A stretch of 64,000 bases of DNA from Spirodela intermedia (taxonomy: Eukaryota; Streptophyta; Magnoliopsida; Alismatales; Araceae), in assembly GCA_902729315.2 (NCBI GenBank), contig LR746266.1, positions 1,361,259-1,425,258 on the forward strand. The letters run 5' to 3'. Made by a program: the position numbers and the translations under genes. The notes under the pieces were generated by a model that did not search any database, was not told where the DNA came from, and saw only the letters and a list, made by a program, of their open reading frames with translations. This document shows positions 28,139 through 40,432 of this stretch, in pieces (positions within the stretch are counted from its first letter, which is position 1; each line of letters starts with the position of its first letter).

Positions 28139-31100
28139 TCATCTTGGCCCCGGTTCCTCGGCCCGGACATTGGAGCCCACCGCCGGCCCTACTTCTAGCC
28201 GGTCCTTGGTCATCTCCACAAAGTGGCCGATCATCTCATGGAACTGGGCCAGCGCCGATAAGGGGAGAATGATCGAGGAGCGATCAGCGCCGGCTACCTG
28301 CAGTAGCCATCCACCAGGAAGATTAATTACCCAACTGGGCAACAAAAAAGAAAAAACAGGAACTCCGAGGGTTTGAGATTGGTTTTTCGAAGACCAAGGG
28401 ACCTCGGATATCTTCAAGAAATGGCCCCGGTTGTTGCTCCCCAGGTCGAAGAAGAACCTCTTCTGGTCAGCTCTGATCACCTTGGAGACCCCAAGGCCGC
28501 CACCACCGCCACCGCCACCACCAACGCCACCGCCACCACCACCACCACCGCCGATCTCGTCGTGGGGGGTGTGGTCGGCGGATCGCTCGATATCCAGCTC
28601 AGGCCTGGGGGCCGACTGGGCGATGAAGCCGGCACCCACGTCGTCAGAAAGCCCAAGGAGGCGATCGGGGGCCTCTGAGCCCTGCTGTATGATCGAATAA
28701 GATAGGAAAGTGGTGATCCTGCAGGCCCCCCATCGTATCAGACGATCAGCAGCTTAATATTCCATTACCTGATGGGATAAGATGATTTGGGCCAGGATGT
28801 CCTTGAAGGAGACCCAGCCATCTTCACCCTGGGCACTGCCTCCGGGGACAATGATCGTGCTGCGGTTTCTGTTTGCAGATGCCTCTGAAATCTGCAGTGG
28901 GGATCGGCCCAAGTGAGAGCACTGGATATCTTAATCACTGTTCTAAGTAGAATATGTGCTATTAAATTCATAGTCTTCCCCTCTATTTTGGCTCACCAAA
29001 ACCAAGATTGACGACCAGATTATACGCCAACAACTGCCTATTAAGCTAATCCATGCCTGACTAATTAATGAAGAACTCGAGCAAGAGCTACCCAAAAGCA
29101 ATGCGACATTCGTGGAGGATGGAGACAGAAATTGCTTATGCCCGAGAAAAGAAAGTTTGCTAATTTATGCAGGGCCTTGAAATCTGAGAATAAAACATGA
29201 ATTGGGTAGTCGTGTTCTTCGTTTAGATCCAAAAACGGGGAGGAATCCATGGATTGGATTATGTGTACACAGATGATACAGGGAAGACCGTGCATCATCG
29301 AATCAGACCACAAGATTGCGGCGGGAACATTTTTTTTACTCCAAAGAACATGACAGAAGAGTAACCAGCTCAAATCCGAGGACACTATAATAGATATGCT
29401 CGTATATATGTATATATATGTACGCACATATATGTTTATATACATAGATTTGTAGTGATGAAGCCAAGGTCAGCGATTGAGTGCAGAGATCATTACCGAC
29501 AATTGAATTAATAATAATAAAATAAGCATATTCAGATTTACGAGCAAATCCAATACGCCTTTGCTCTTTTTACAAATGGAAATTGCCACATTATGTATCC
29601 AAAGATATTCTTCTTTGGATTCAGTTAGAACCATCCCATACTGAGATTGGGCAACCCAATAATTATTATATCAACTATTACAGCTCCAGAGTAAATCTTC
29701 CAAGCTGACCAGAAAGCGCTTCAATTTAGGCAGCTAATGACAGAATGAAATTAATGCTAAGGGGTCATTCAAAACGCTTTTGTGGCAAAGAACTAGCACT
29801 GATATTATTATAAAGATAAATCATTTACAAAATCCGGAATTCAATTTGCCTCACCAGAGGGGGGGGGGGGGGGGTTTCAAGAACATCTTATTAGAAAAAA
29901 AAGGAATAAGAATTTCATAAATTTGTCGCAGCAGGATTTCCGGCACAGATCCTAAAATGCCTCAGGCCAGGTGGGGTTCCAGCATGCTATTAGTAGATGA
30001 AAAACGGAATAAATATTTAATAGAACACAGATCCAAAATGTCTCAGGTGAGGAGGCTTGTCAGCATCTTATTATTCGAAAAAATAAGGAATAAGAATTTT
30101 AAAAAACCGAAATTCAATTCGTCACAGATGAGGAGATCAAGCTATTATTATCAGAAAAAAAAGGATGGATAATTTTAAAAAAATCAGATCCATTTTTTCA
30201 CGGGTGAGGAATGTATACACACATAGGTCCTTAGCTCTAATCACAGCAAGTAGGGTTTATCTGGGTTCTCTACTATAAGAAATATTTTTCTCATCAAAGA
30301 GCATTAATAAATTCATGAAATATTATCACCGGTGCTTTCGTTTTTTCCCCCTGAAAACTCATCGAATCAGAAAAAAAAACCCTTGTTTCATGATTTTAGG
30401 CAACAATCTCTTTTTTATCCTAAAATAAAAAAAGAATATCCACAGAATCTTTATTACCGACTGCCACACATCGAATAACAAAGCAAACCTGTCTACTTAT
30501 CAGCAATCGTACAACCCACAAGACGGTCAAAGAAGGAGATCAGACGACTCAGGATAGAAAATTAGATTCACATCAACTGTGCCATGTTGAGGCACCTCAT
30601 TGACACCATCGAGTAGGAATTCCGTGAAATATTAATCAATGCAAAAATATAGAGTCCTATCCATACCACTCGGCCACAGTCAAGTCAGAAACAAGTGTGT
30701 TAATCGGCAGAACGGTTGACTTTTGCACAGGTAGAGATGCCCAATTTGGTCCTTAATTGATCCTTTCAAATGGCAGCAAACACAGTGCGCATATCCATAG
30801 CAATAAACGGAAGAAATAATTAGAAAGGAATTTTTTTAGCTGATTTGTTCCAGGGAGTCTGATGCAAGGCCCCAATAAATCATCAGCTCTACCAGGTTGG
30901 AAGAATCGATGAAGCAACAACGACAGAGGGCGTGCTCGCAGTACCTTCAAGAAGCGCCCCCTTTTGTTCGCCCCGACGTCGAAGTAGAACACCTGCGCAG
31001 AGGAAAGGGAACATCGCATCCACAATACAATGGAGAAGAAGAGGAATGAGAAGTGCGGGAGTGGTACCTTGGTGTCGAGCTGGAGCTCCTTGCTGACGGC

Positions 31101-31322
31101 TTCCTGCTCGACGGTGTTGACGTAGTAGTTGAAAATCTCGTGGAACCAGACGATCCCGTTGTCCGGGACGATGATGGTGGACCGAGTGGCCGACGTCTTC
31201 TCCGAGATCTTCAGGTACTTTCCCCGGGGGTTCTCCTTCAGATCGAAGTAGAACAGCTTGTGCTCGACTTGCAGAGTCTTACAGAGCAATTCCACGTCGC
31301 TCCCGCCCGAGGCCGCCTCCAT
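28139..31322 (-). CDS. PURA1: PUR-alpha single-stranded DNA/RNA-binding protein
   Basis: Nuclear protein with PUR repeats that binds purine-rich single-stranded DNA and RNA; the Arabidopsis homologue binds telo-box promoter motifs. Exons (minus strand): 31322-31068, 30992-30945, 28891-28769, 28681-28403, 28297-28139, all in phase, total 287 residues. PUR repeat I covers about residues 10-76 (LQVEHKLFYFDLKENPRGKY, KISEKTSATRSTIIVP). Repeat II spans VFYFDVGANKRGRFLK and ISEASANRNRSTIIVP. Repeat III spans VIRADQKRFFFDLGSNNRGH and VAGADRSSIILP. A linker with two runs of nine glycines precedes repeat III, and the protein ends NVRAEEPGPR. Intron 2 (2 kb) holds degenerate tandem repeats and a G16 run. 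The intron 4 donor is GTCCCT, unusually weak. The symbol follows Arabidopsis usage; copy number here is unknown. Confidence 0.93.
29850..30215. repeat. Degenerate tandem repeats inside PUR-alpha intron 2
   Basis: Four loose copies of roughly 80-100 bp share CAGATCC(T)AAAATG(C/T)CTCAGG, an AGCAT-CTATTA core and a GAATAAGAATTT-like tail. The first copy is preceded by a G16 run at 29859-29874. All lie in the 2-kb intron and should be spliced out. Confidence 0.7.
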
Positions 31323-32139
31323 CCCTCACCTCCCTGCTATCCACTACCCAAAATTCCACCGATAAAAAGGAATTATCTGCCCCGAATCTTCACGGATTGA
31401 AGTAACCCCGGTAGACGAAAAATCCACCTTCTCCCTGCCTCCTACGTGATGGAGCCACCCGCATTCCCAATAAGGGCGGCGAAGAAGAGGGGTGGGCGGC
31501 AGTGTGTGGGGACTAAAGTTAGGGTTAGGGTTAGGGGTTGGAGCCCTGAAGGAGCCATCGCCCGCGCTGGCTCTGGCCCCCTCTTTAACCGCCCGATCTC
31601 GGAGACCTCACGTCGCGGGTTTCACGCACGTTTGGCCCGACGTTGACCGCTCCCTGTTTTCTACCTTCGCCGCCCACTTCACCGTCGAGCAGTAAAAACC
31701 CAACGCCTAGCGGGAATCGACTGCACTCCACCCTCCCTGCCATAGCCTGAGACCTGAACCTCAGCCCCGCGACTTTTTCTGCAAAGATTGGAACTTTTAA
31801 CCTACCCCCCCACGCAGTAATGGAGATGATCGATCACCTTGCAATCGTCAAAGTATAATAAAAATTATCGTAATGCGCAGTCAATGGTAGATGGCTCCAA
31901 ACAATTATGAAAAAGAAAAACTTGACCCAACCTCAATCTGGGAGGAAAAAGAAAAAGAATCTCCAGAAATGCTGGACCCCGTCAAGTCCAAAAACCCTGT
32001 TGTCTGCACCTGCCGAAGGAAGAGAGAGCCGGACAGAGAAGGGGGAGAGGGAGGGGATGAAGTCAAATGAGTAATCAAGACGAACTCTTGCTTTGCGATG
32101 AGCCAACAAAAATTCTCACCAAAATTTCCATACCCTCAT
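31323..32139. other. Spacer between PUR-alpha promoter and VAR3-like 3' end
   Basis: Both neighbours are on the minus strand, so this 0.8 kb should contain the PUR-alpha promoter and the downstream end of the VAR3-like gene. It holds the telomere-motif run at 31519-31537. I see no other gene. Confidence 0.75.
31519..31537. promoter_or_regulatory. Telomere-like/telo-box run upstream of PUR-alpha
   Basis: Three tandem TTAGGG units plus one G lie about 200 bp upstream of the PUR-alpha ATG. Read in gene orientation they give CCCTAACCCTAACCCTAA. Plant telo-boxes (AAACCCTAA-type) sit in promoters of growth genes and are bound by PUR-alpha. The units here are 6 bp (TTAGGG) rather than the common plant 7 bp (TTTAGGG). 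Confidence 0.6.
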
Positions 32140-35100
32140 CTATAAATCGTTGTAATTGTTATTTTCTTTTTCTTCCCAGGACGGGTACTCCCCGGTTGAG
32201 TCTTCCTCGGGCTCCTCGGAGCTGACAACGGGCAAGTTCCTCCTGTACTGCGGCGAGGTGAGCCTCCTCTCCAATGGCGTCTTCCTCTTGCTGACGACGA
32301 ACCGATTGATCCCCTTCCTCATGGGCATTATCTCCGGGAAGTCCTCGTCGGGGATCTTGCTCAGCTCCGATATGTCGGTGATCTGAGCGACTCTGCGGAA
32401 CCATCTCTGCGCCTTGGCCTCCTCCGACATGTCAAGAGGATCAGGCTCTGTCACCGCCGATCCCTCCAGGCTCTTCTCCACGGCCTCCTCAGCTGGAGAT
32501 CCGCCACTGAAACCTCCGCCATCATCATCACTCCACGAATCATCCTCTTGCTGGGCAAAGCTGTTGGCTCCAGAAGGAACAGCTCCCTCGCTTCCGCCAT
32601 TAGAGTCCGCCACAGAGCTGCCGTCGGAATCCTCGACTGAGGGTTTCTCGTCCTTCCTCGCGAAGTAGCCTGGCGGAAAAGGAACGAACGGCACGAAGTT
32701 GGGGCTTCCGGCCTGCTCCATGGCGACCTTCCTCTTGTACTGCGGAGAAGTCAGGGACCGGTCCTTCTTCTTGCTGACGACAAACCTGTTCTCCCCCTTG
32801 CGTATCGGCATGATCTCTGGGAAGCCATCGCCGTCGCCGGTTTCCGGCCATCCCTCTGAAGGGCTCGGCGATCCTCCGGCCATCTTGCCCGCATTCCCAC
32901 TGCTGAGGCCTTGGGAGACTGGGGATCCATCGGGCTTCCCAAACCCAGCATCTGCGAGCCGATCGACCTTGCCGGAGGTGGAAATCTCTTCAACCGGCGG
33001 GGGGGTCTTCCTGAACATATCCGCAGGCAAAGGCACAAAGGGGGCATACCCGGAATCTCTCCTTCCCGGAGACGAAGAGCCGCTCCCTGTGGCGGCTTCA
33101 GTCGTCGGAGATGAGCGCCCAAGAATCCTGTCCAACCTCCGACTTATCGCCGACTCTGATACATTCTCTGATTCTTGCTCTCCCATGGCGTCCTTAATCG
33201 CTGTCGACCCACCATTTCTACCATCTCTCAGCCTTCCTTCCAGGGTTGAGAGCTCCTCGGGCCGCTTGTGGTCGCACCTCAAGCAGGAGACATTTCTCCC
33301 GTGGTTGAAGAACTCGCATCTGGGGACAAGCATGAGACAGTGACTAAAGATCATAATTTTCTAAAAGTAGGCATAATGCCCGGCCTAGAGTCAACGTGGG
33401 ACTCACTGGGGGCACTCCCACTCTCTACCGGTCAGCTGCCTCCTGGGGCGATCCTCTCTGCAATGAAGACAATACATATTTCTTGAGGAGTCCATGAAAC
33501 TACATCTGAAAGACGGCAGACGCTATAGCAACATGGATTAACAGGCATAAATATTTCCCCAATAAATTCATGCTATAGAAAGGAAAATAGGGTAGAACAT
33601 CTCCAGGATATATGGGAGAAATAGACATGGGTCCAACCCATTCATGGAAATATCTAGAATTTGCTATGAATCAAGGGATGTAATTTTTACCTAGATCTAC
33701 GACCTCACTTCTTTATTCAACGATGTTGTTAATGTTCCATTGATGATGATGATGATGATGACGACGATGATGACAGCGAATAAAACCATAAAATAAAGCT
33801 TTTTATCCGAAACTATTATGAAATTTCTGATTTCTGAAGTTGTTGATAGATCTCTAGGATTGAGATGGCGTAAGATAGATAGGATAACAGCAGTTACTGG
33901 TCTCATTAACGACGATGATCATCATCATGATCATCAATAAAATAAAGCTTTTCCATAGGAAAATATGAGGAAATCTCTGGTTTGTGAGGATTATTACACA
34001 TCATTAGGATTGGGATGGCATTAAATCGACGGCACTGGTTCCATGACGAATAAAAATAAATCTTTTTGCAGTAAAAATAAAAATAAAAGGCCTGGGTTTT
34101 GAAGGTAACAAACACAAAACCAAATAAGGAAAGAATATCTGGTCTTACTTTGGAGAAATCCAGTCTCCCCTCTTCATTTCAACCCTTTCCCCTCGAGGAT
34201 CTGGAGATGGTTCATATTTCAATGTAGTCTGTCCGGCTTCCTGAACATCCCCATTGATCTCGGCCAGCTCAAGGAGCAGGCTCCGGGCAGAGGCTTCTGC
34301 AAGCTCGTCAGGGTTTCTGTCCTCTCCACCAGCTCCAGCTCTGTAATGAGAGTCATATGCATAGCTCAGCAGATATCTCATCACATCTACTGTGAGGGCT
34401 TGCCCGGCCCCAAGAGCCTGCAAGAGCAAGAAGAGAAAGGAAACATTGATCTTTCAAGATAATTATCTCAAATCAAATGAGTCTTTAATTGGCAAATCCA
34501 TGAGAAAAAGGAACACCGATTTTCTAGAATCTCAACTCAGATGGCTCATAAATACAGATATTCACATGTATTTGCAGCTCCAAACACTCATCTAAACTGA
34601 AATCGCACAGGCTACCATTATCATAAATGTGTTTGATAATCCCCTTTTTCCTGGGTTACGAAACTAGATTCCCAATATTTATATTTTTATCATTCAATGT
34701 GACGCAAATCGGATTGCCAACGAGAGAAATAAACGCACAATTGGACTTCCCATTCAATGTGAGACCGTTCTAAGAACAAAAATTGCAAGAAAAAAAAAAC
34801 CAATCCTACCAAAAATGGAAAAAATTAATGCTTCAACCCTTTATTTTCATCCTCTAACTCGCAAAGATGGTGCAGAATTCAAGCTTCAGACACTATTTTG
34901 GCATGCGGAGTTCATAACCAGGAGAAGAAGGAGAGATGAACGGGGTTGCTTGATGAGCTCACATTACTTCCATTGCCGTCTATAAATTGCTTCATCCGCC
35001 GGACTGAGTTCACGCCATTCTTAAACAAGAATGGGGACCCATTCTCCACGAGAACCTCGACGTCCCTCCTCGGTAGAGACCTATGGAAAGAAGGACAGAC

Positions 35101-35651
35101 CCAGATGGAGCATATTGAGAGTTTTCGCAGGATCACTGCCAATTTCAAGAAAATAAAGCAACGGGACAAGAAAAATTGTCCAGGAATAAGAGATTTCACC
35201 TCAGAAGGTCAGGCCGCTCACGGGCGAACAATAGGCATGCTCTGGCGGCCTTCGTGAACTCCTCCGGTATCTCCCCGCATATTGAGAAAGAATCTTCGTC
35301 GTCCTCCGGAAACGCTGGAAGCCCCTGCCGGCCCACATATCCACCGGCGGTCACATGCTCCACCATCTTCCGCCACTCCGGCCATTTCCCAGGCGATTCG
35401 CCCGCCTCATCCCCAACGCTCGCGCTCTCCCCGTGCGCCTTCCCCGCAGATCTCAGAGGGTTTCCATACAGAGCCTGGGAGCCAACAGAGGGGAGACGGA
35501 GCGAGGCTGAGAAGCGGGCGACAGAGAGCGAGATTGAGAGGGGCTGAGAAGAGTGGGAGCCCACGCGGGGAAGAAGAGAGGGGTGAGGGCTCTGCAGTGG
35601 GAATGGAGTGGAGAGAAGCATGAGGCACTTCGAAGCTCCTCCCATCTTCAA
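32140..35651 (-). CDS. Organelle-targeted RanBP2-type zinc-finger protein (VAR3/OZ-like)
   Basis: VAR3/OZ1 relatives act in chloroplasts or mitochondria and are required for organelle RNA editing and normal chloroplast development. Exons (minus strand): 35651-35200, 35080-34963, 34417-34149, 33505-33407, 33319-32140, in phase, about 705 residues. The N-terminus is rich in Ser, Leu and Pro and poor in acids, as in a transit peptide. Zinc finger 1 is W276-I-S-P-K-C281 ... C292-L-H-C295, with Ser278 where a first Cys ligand is expected. Finger 2 is complete: C311-P-Q-C314 ... C325-L-R-C328. The C-terminal half carries a repeated family motif, FPEIMP(I/M)RKG.NRFVVSK followed by LTSPQY(K/R)R. Intron 3 has a tandem duplication. 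The family is convincing; which of the paralogues it is remains open. Confidence 0.9.
33735..34100. repeat. Tandem duplication (~170 bp units) in intron 3 of the VAR3-like gene
   Basis: Two longer units and a partial third share a GATGATGATG tract, then AATAAAATAAAGCTTTT, then AGGATTG(A/G)GATGGC, and end with an ACTGGT-type boundary. The whole array lies between exons 3 and 4 and does not affect coding. Confidence 0.75.
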
Positions 35652-37703
35652 AGCCTCGCTTCGCCGGAGACGACGGACCTTATCCGTCCGCTGGCGGGGA
35701 GGCGACGAAGGGGAAGGAGAGGAAGGAGGAAGGAGGAAGGCGATGATCCTGGAAAATGTCGTTTTTTATGTGTGCAAGATTGAGCAATATCTTCCGTTCA
35801 AATGATCCCCCATTGGAGGATTGTCTTGAAATAAATCGAAAAAAATACATATTTGGCTGATAATTCAAAATAAAAACTGGAAAAATAGAAACTAATATAA
35901 GACTGTTGTTAACTTAATGAAAAATTTAATTAATATAGTATTCAAACTAATATAAGACTAATATACATATTTGGCTGATAATAAGTCTATAAATCAATTA
36001 GTGACGCAATTGTTGCCATAAAAATTAAAATTAAAATTAAAATAGAAAAAATGTAAGAGTGAAGATGTGAGAAATCCTTGTCTTGATATTTTCCAAAGTT
36101 CTAAACTTTGTTTAAGAAAAATGGCCCAATGAAGCCCAAAAGCTCATGAAACTTTGGCTTGACCCATATCAATCTTGTTAATTAAGTAGCTTACAAGTTT
36201 TTTTTATTACCGTGATAGCTCATGAAAAGGAGATGAAGGAGAGAATTAGGGCCCAATATCTCAAGCATTAGCAAAATCACATAAATGAGAAAGGCCCAAA
36301 AACGACAGCCCAAAAGGCCCAAATTATTGAAAAATTGTCATCTCAAATGCCTCTGCATCATTTCTATGTCAAAACTCATTTCAGAATATTTGAACCGTGT
36401 TTCCAGTTTTTAGAAAAAAAAAGTGTTATTTTTTTCAGTAAATCCTTTTTTATATTATTATTATGATTAGTATTATTATTATTATTATTAATGGCCTGCG
36501 TGAGCATTATTTGGACCTCTTTATCTCATAATGGACATGGGAGAACTTGGGACAAGTTTTTTTTTTGGTTCTTGGGGACTTAATTATTACCTTATTTCAT
36601 TCATAGTTGAATCAAAGCATTATCAACTTCAGTTCACTGTGATTTTAGGTCTCAACATTCCTCCCAAACACCCCAAACTTTAGTTGATGTAAGACCCATA
36701 ATACATGCCCCACCTCATCTGAGAGCTAAATTCAATAAGAGGTGATATCAAGACATCACAATATGATATTAATTTTTATATATTAGTTGTTGATGGTTTT
36801 TCTTGACTAAAAATATTAGATAGTGAATCAAGGAAAAATGGGTAGACCTAAGATTCCAAAGTCATTCCCTCCTCCCTCTTGGGTCCTCATTGTGGCCCAA
36901 CAAGGAAATGGAAGTGCTTTAATGGGCCAATAGAATACTAGGAAGCAAGTTTAATTTTGGTGGCACCTAGTGTTGACAAATGTAGTCATGCAAATAACTA
37001 AAGAACTCCAAAAATATAGAAAATGCAAAATATATATATATATATATATATCAAATGTATTTTCCTTATAAGAATAATTATTTCCAATGATTTAGCAACC
37101 CACAATGTTGTAATATCTCAAATTGATAGTAACATTGTAGACAAATCATCTTGTAATAGAAAATCAATTTGTGACATACTATTTTATGGTTTAAAGGAAA
37201 ACAAAAATCCTACATCCACACCAAGAAAAATAAAGCTGATGTGAAAATAATAATAATAATAATAATAATAATAATTTTTGCATAACTCCTTTGAAATACT
37301 TAGAGCATAAAGTACATCTTTTCTTGAAACCAATAGGAACACTTGATGAGAAAGAGGATTAATGCTTACATATTTCTCTCTTTTTACTTAAAAACTCCCA
37401 TCTTTTTACTATGGAGAAGTTGTAGGTCTTGGAAACATGTAGAATGACTTCCTCACCTTTTCTTGTGACACCCAAATGCCCTAAAAGGAGAGTGAAAAGT
37501 CACTTTCCATTTTTCTACTTTTGAGCTGCTATTTATGGCTCATTAATTTGGGTAGTCAATAATAATATAGACCTCTGGTAGCATCATCCCCAGCATGATG
37601 CTCTTTGTTGGGTTGTTGAAGCAGTAGTTGTAGTAGAAGCAAAAGTTGTGGTCAGTTTTGAGAGAAAGAGAGAGGTAGACAAACAAACATGACATACATA
37701 GAC

Positions 37704-37741
<38 letters not shown>

Positions 37742-38741
37742 GCTATTATTCTTTGGTGAAATGGCCATTCACATCTGATTATGTAAGCTTCGAAAGATTA
37801 ATCACCTACTTCAATTTTATTCTATAATTAGTCTAATATATTATACATTTGTTGGACATACAATAAGAATATTTTCTCACAAAAAGGGTGATAAGGTTGC
37901 GATTCTTTTTTTTCCCAAGGAAAAATGCAATACCCATAGTAAATTATTCTTATATATCTTCATACTTTTCTCATAGATAAAATAAAAATCCTCTCTCACA
38001 TGAAGGGTCATACATTTCTCTTCATACACATGATATATTCATCCTATGTATAATAGAAATGTTTCCTACTAGATATTTTTCAAAAAAAAGTAAGATCTCA
38101 TTCTAATTAATTCCTTATTAATAACTATTTACCATATATTTTTCAGGGAATTAAACAAGAATATTTGGTCACAAAAAGGTTAATATGTTTGTGATTATTT
38201 ATTTAGAATATAAAAAGTAAGAACCCACCTGAACTTATTCCTCAATTACATTGATTTATCATTCATTTCACTGAAAGCAAAGTCAACTCCCTCCTCCATC
38301 TGTCACCCCCCACTATGGGGAAAAGACCCCGTGAGTGTGTGAGGGCCTACGATTGACGTTCTGATCAGACAGAAAAAACCACCACAAGAATATTAAAAAA
38401 ATCAAGGACAGAAGCTGCAGGCCATCTAATTTCCGTTGACTATTTACAGCACCACCGTGGAGAAATCGCCATAAAAATACAACATCAAAAGGGAGAAGCC
38501 GCATCCTCAGATGCAGCTAGCTTCACAAAGAAGCGCCCCCCAACCCCACCAGGCGAGCTCCACAGAAAAGTCGTCAACATGCAGATGAATGAGGGAGTCA
38601 ACGCTCAGTCTCCTCTCTCCTATGCATGCGAAAAAAGGAAAGAAAGGGGGAAAAAAAGAAAAAACAAGTCACGAAGAAACCGGCGTCAGATCCATTCCCT
38701 GAAGATCTCCGACGGCGGCCGGAGGGTTGGGGGGGGGAAGC
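35652..38741. other. Spacer between the VAR3-like gene and the Dof gene
   Basis: No gene is supported. The first 200 bases should contain the VAR3-like promoter. The rest is AT-rich, with (TA)n at 37027-37050, an AAT tract at 37243-37274 and a GA tract at 37706-37739. A small perfect hairpin (AGCATCAT/ATGATGCT, 7-nt loop) lies near 37580-37602. GC rises again beyond about 38500 toward the Dof 3' end. Confidence 0.75.
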
Positions 38742-40432
38742 TTAGGTGCTCTCCTTGAAGGCCTGCGAGCGAGAGAGGGCGGCTGGGTTGACGTGAGGGA
38801 CCTGGAGCCCTTCCAGAGGGCGGCGGTCTCCGGCGGCGATGCCGGTGGCGGCGGCGGATTTGGGATCGAAGCCTCTAAAGATGCCGCCGCTGCGGATCTT
38901 GGGGTCGGGGTTGATGCCGAGGGTCGCCCAGATGGAGCTCTTGGCGGCCTCGTCGGGGTCGTCGATCCTCAGTGTCTTCGGCACCCAGATGGAGGAGGTC
39001 TCTGCCACCTTCCCCGCGGCGGCGCAGGCGGAGGACGGCGCCACCGCCGCCGGCGAGGCGGGTCCGGCCCATGGAGCGGCGGCCCACGCCGGGCTGGCCG
39101 GCCACGCGGACATGCAGCTCCAGAAGAAGGTCGGAAGCAGAGGGAAGGGGACCGCGGCGGCGGCGGCGGCTGCGGCGGAAGCCCCGTTCCAGCCCACCGG
39201 CCACGGGTAGCAGTGGACGGGCGGCGGCGGCGGGAGACCGGCGTCGGCGCCGTGGAGAACGGCCGCCGCCTGCTCCTCGCCGTAGGGGAGCTCGCCCTCC
39301 AATCCAGTCGAGGCCGTGAGAGACGACGATGCGCAGGAGGGCTCGCCGGCGTTGTCGCCGCTCCGCGCCGGCCTGGCCACGGCCACGGCGGGCTTGGGGG
39401 CGCCGCTGTGGCGGGAGTGGAGGCCGGTGCTCTTGTTCTTCCTCCGGCCGGCGCCGACGGGGACGTTCCTCATCGTCCCGCCGGCCGTCCAGTACCTCTG
39501 GCAGTTCTTGCAGAAATGCCTCGGCTGGTTGACGTTGTAGTTGTTGTAGTAGCAGAACTTGGTGTTGGAGCTGTTGCAGCGTGGGCAGGGGAGGATCTTG
39601 TCCGGCTTCTTCAGGGCCACCTTCAGATCGCCCTTCAAACTCTTCGTCTTCCCCTGCTCCACCATCGCCGTATCTCCCTCCTCCTCCTCCTCCACCTTGG
39701 GGGAGTCCTCGTTTTCGCAGCACACAGTGGAGGACGCATCCAGCTCACTGTACTCGGCTTCCTCCTCCCTCTTCTCCAAAAACTCCATAGCCTCTGCCTC
39801 TGAAGTCAGAGTTTCCCCGCTCGCATTCTGTGAAAAACGAGCATTAAAAACCTGTTAGATGATCGCGGAAAGGGGGCGCATTCCTCATCCCTAATTTCTT
39901 CGCTCTGTTTCATTCAATATGGGACAACCCAGGAGACGGGTTCGAGCGTTTTAGGTTTTTAGAGAGGGATCTTTCCATGAAAACGATGAGGAGATCAAGA
40001 CTTCGAGAACTGGAAGACGAGATCCAGAGCGTCCGCCTCTTCCCTGGGAAACCCGAAGAATTCTAGACTGAGCCAGAGCTTCTAGATCTCCAGCAAAGCA
40101 GAGGCCGCCGAAAAAAAGAAAGGCAAGTCCCCACGGAAGAATCCCCGCAGATCCCCTGCGCAGTCAGAGGAACGACGAGCTTCCGCAAATCCCATTCCGC
40201 AGGACTCACATGAATCCGAGAAACACATCTCAGGAGAATCTTCTGGTGTTCTTCCCAGGAAAAAGGAAAACCGAGGGGGAGCAGACAGAGAGAGGGGGGC
40301 GGCCCTCACCTTGTCCTCGACTGAGACGTTGACCGGAGGAGAGCTGGGCTTCTCCGCCGCCTCTCCCTGGGCCTCGGGCAGCGGAACCGTCCTCCCGAAG
40401 AGCTTCAGACCCGGACCCCTCACCTCAGGCAT
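38742..40432 (-). CDS. Cycling Dof factor (CDF-type) transcription factor
   Basis: Dof zinc-finger transcription factor. CDFs bind AAAG sites, repress CONSTANS/FT and are degraded via FKF1-GIGANTEA, linking clock to flowering and stress. Exon 1 is 40432-40310 and exon 2 39827-38742, with a GT-AG intron, giving 402 residues. The N-terminus ([15 protein letters not shown]) is the CDF signature. The Dof finger spans C122-x2-C125-x21-C147-x2-C150 (CPRC ... HFCKNC, then [20 protein letters not shown]). The C-terminus has the CDF motifs [18 protein letters not shown] and [10 protein letters not shown]. Poly-Ala and poly-Pro runs lie between. An upstream in-frame ATG at 40474 would add 14 residues; the ATG at 40432 fits relatives better. 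The intron is about 480 bp. Confidence 0.95.

Noticed and set aside
37580-37602. Short perfect hairpin as a microRNA precursor
   Set aside because: An 8-bp stem is far too short for a plant microRNA precursor, and no known microRNA sequence is present.
38727-39803. 358-codon plus-strand open frame
   Set aside because: It is the antisense shadow of the GC-rich Dof exon 2, which encodes a complete, recognisable Dof/CDF protein on the other strand.
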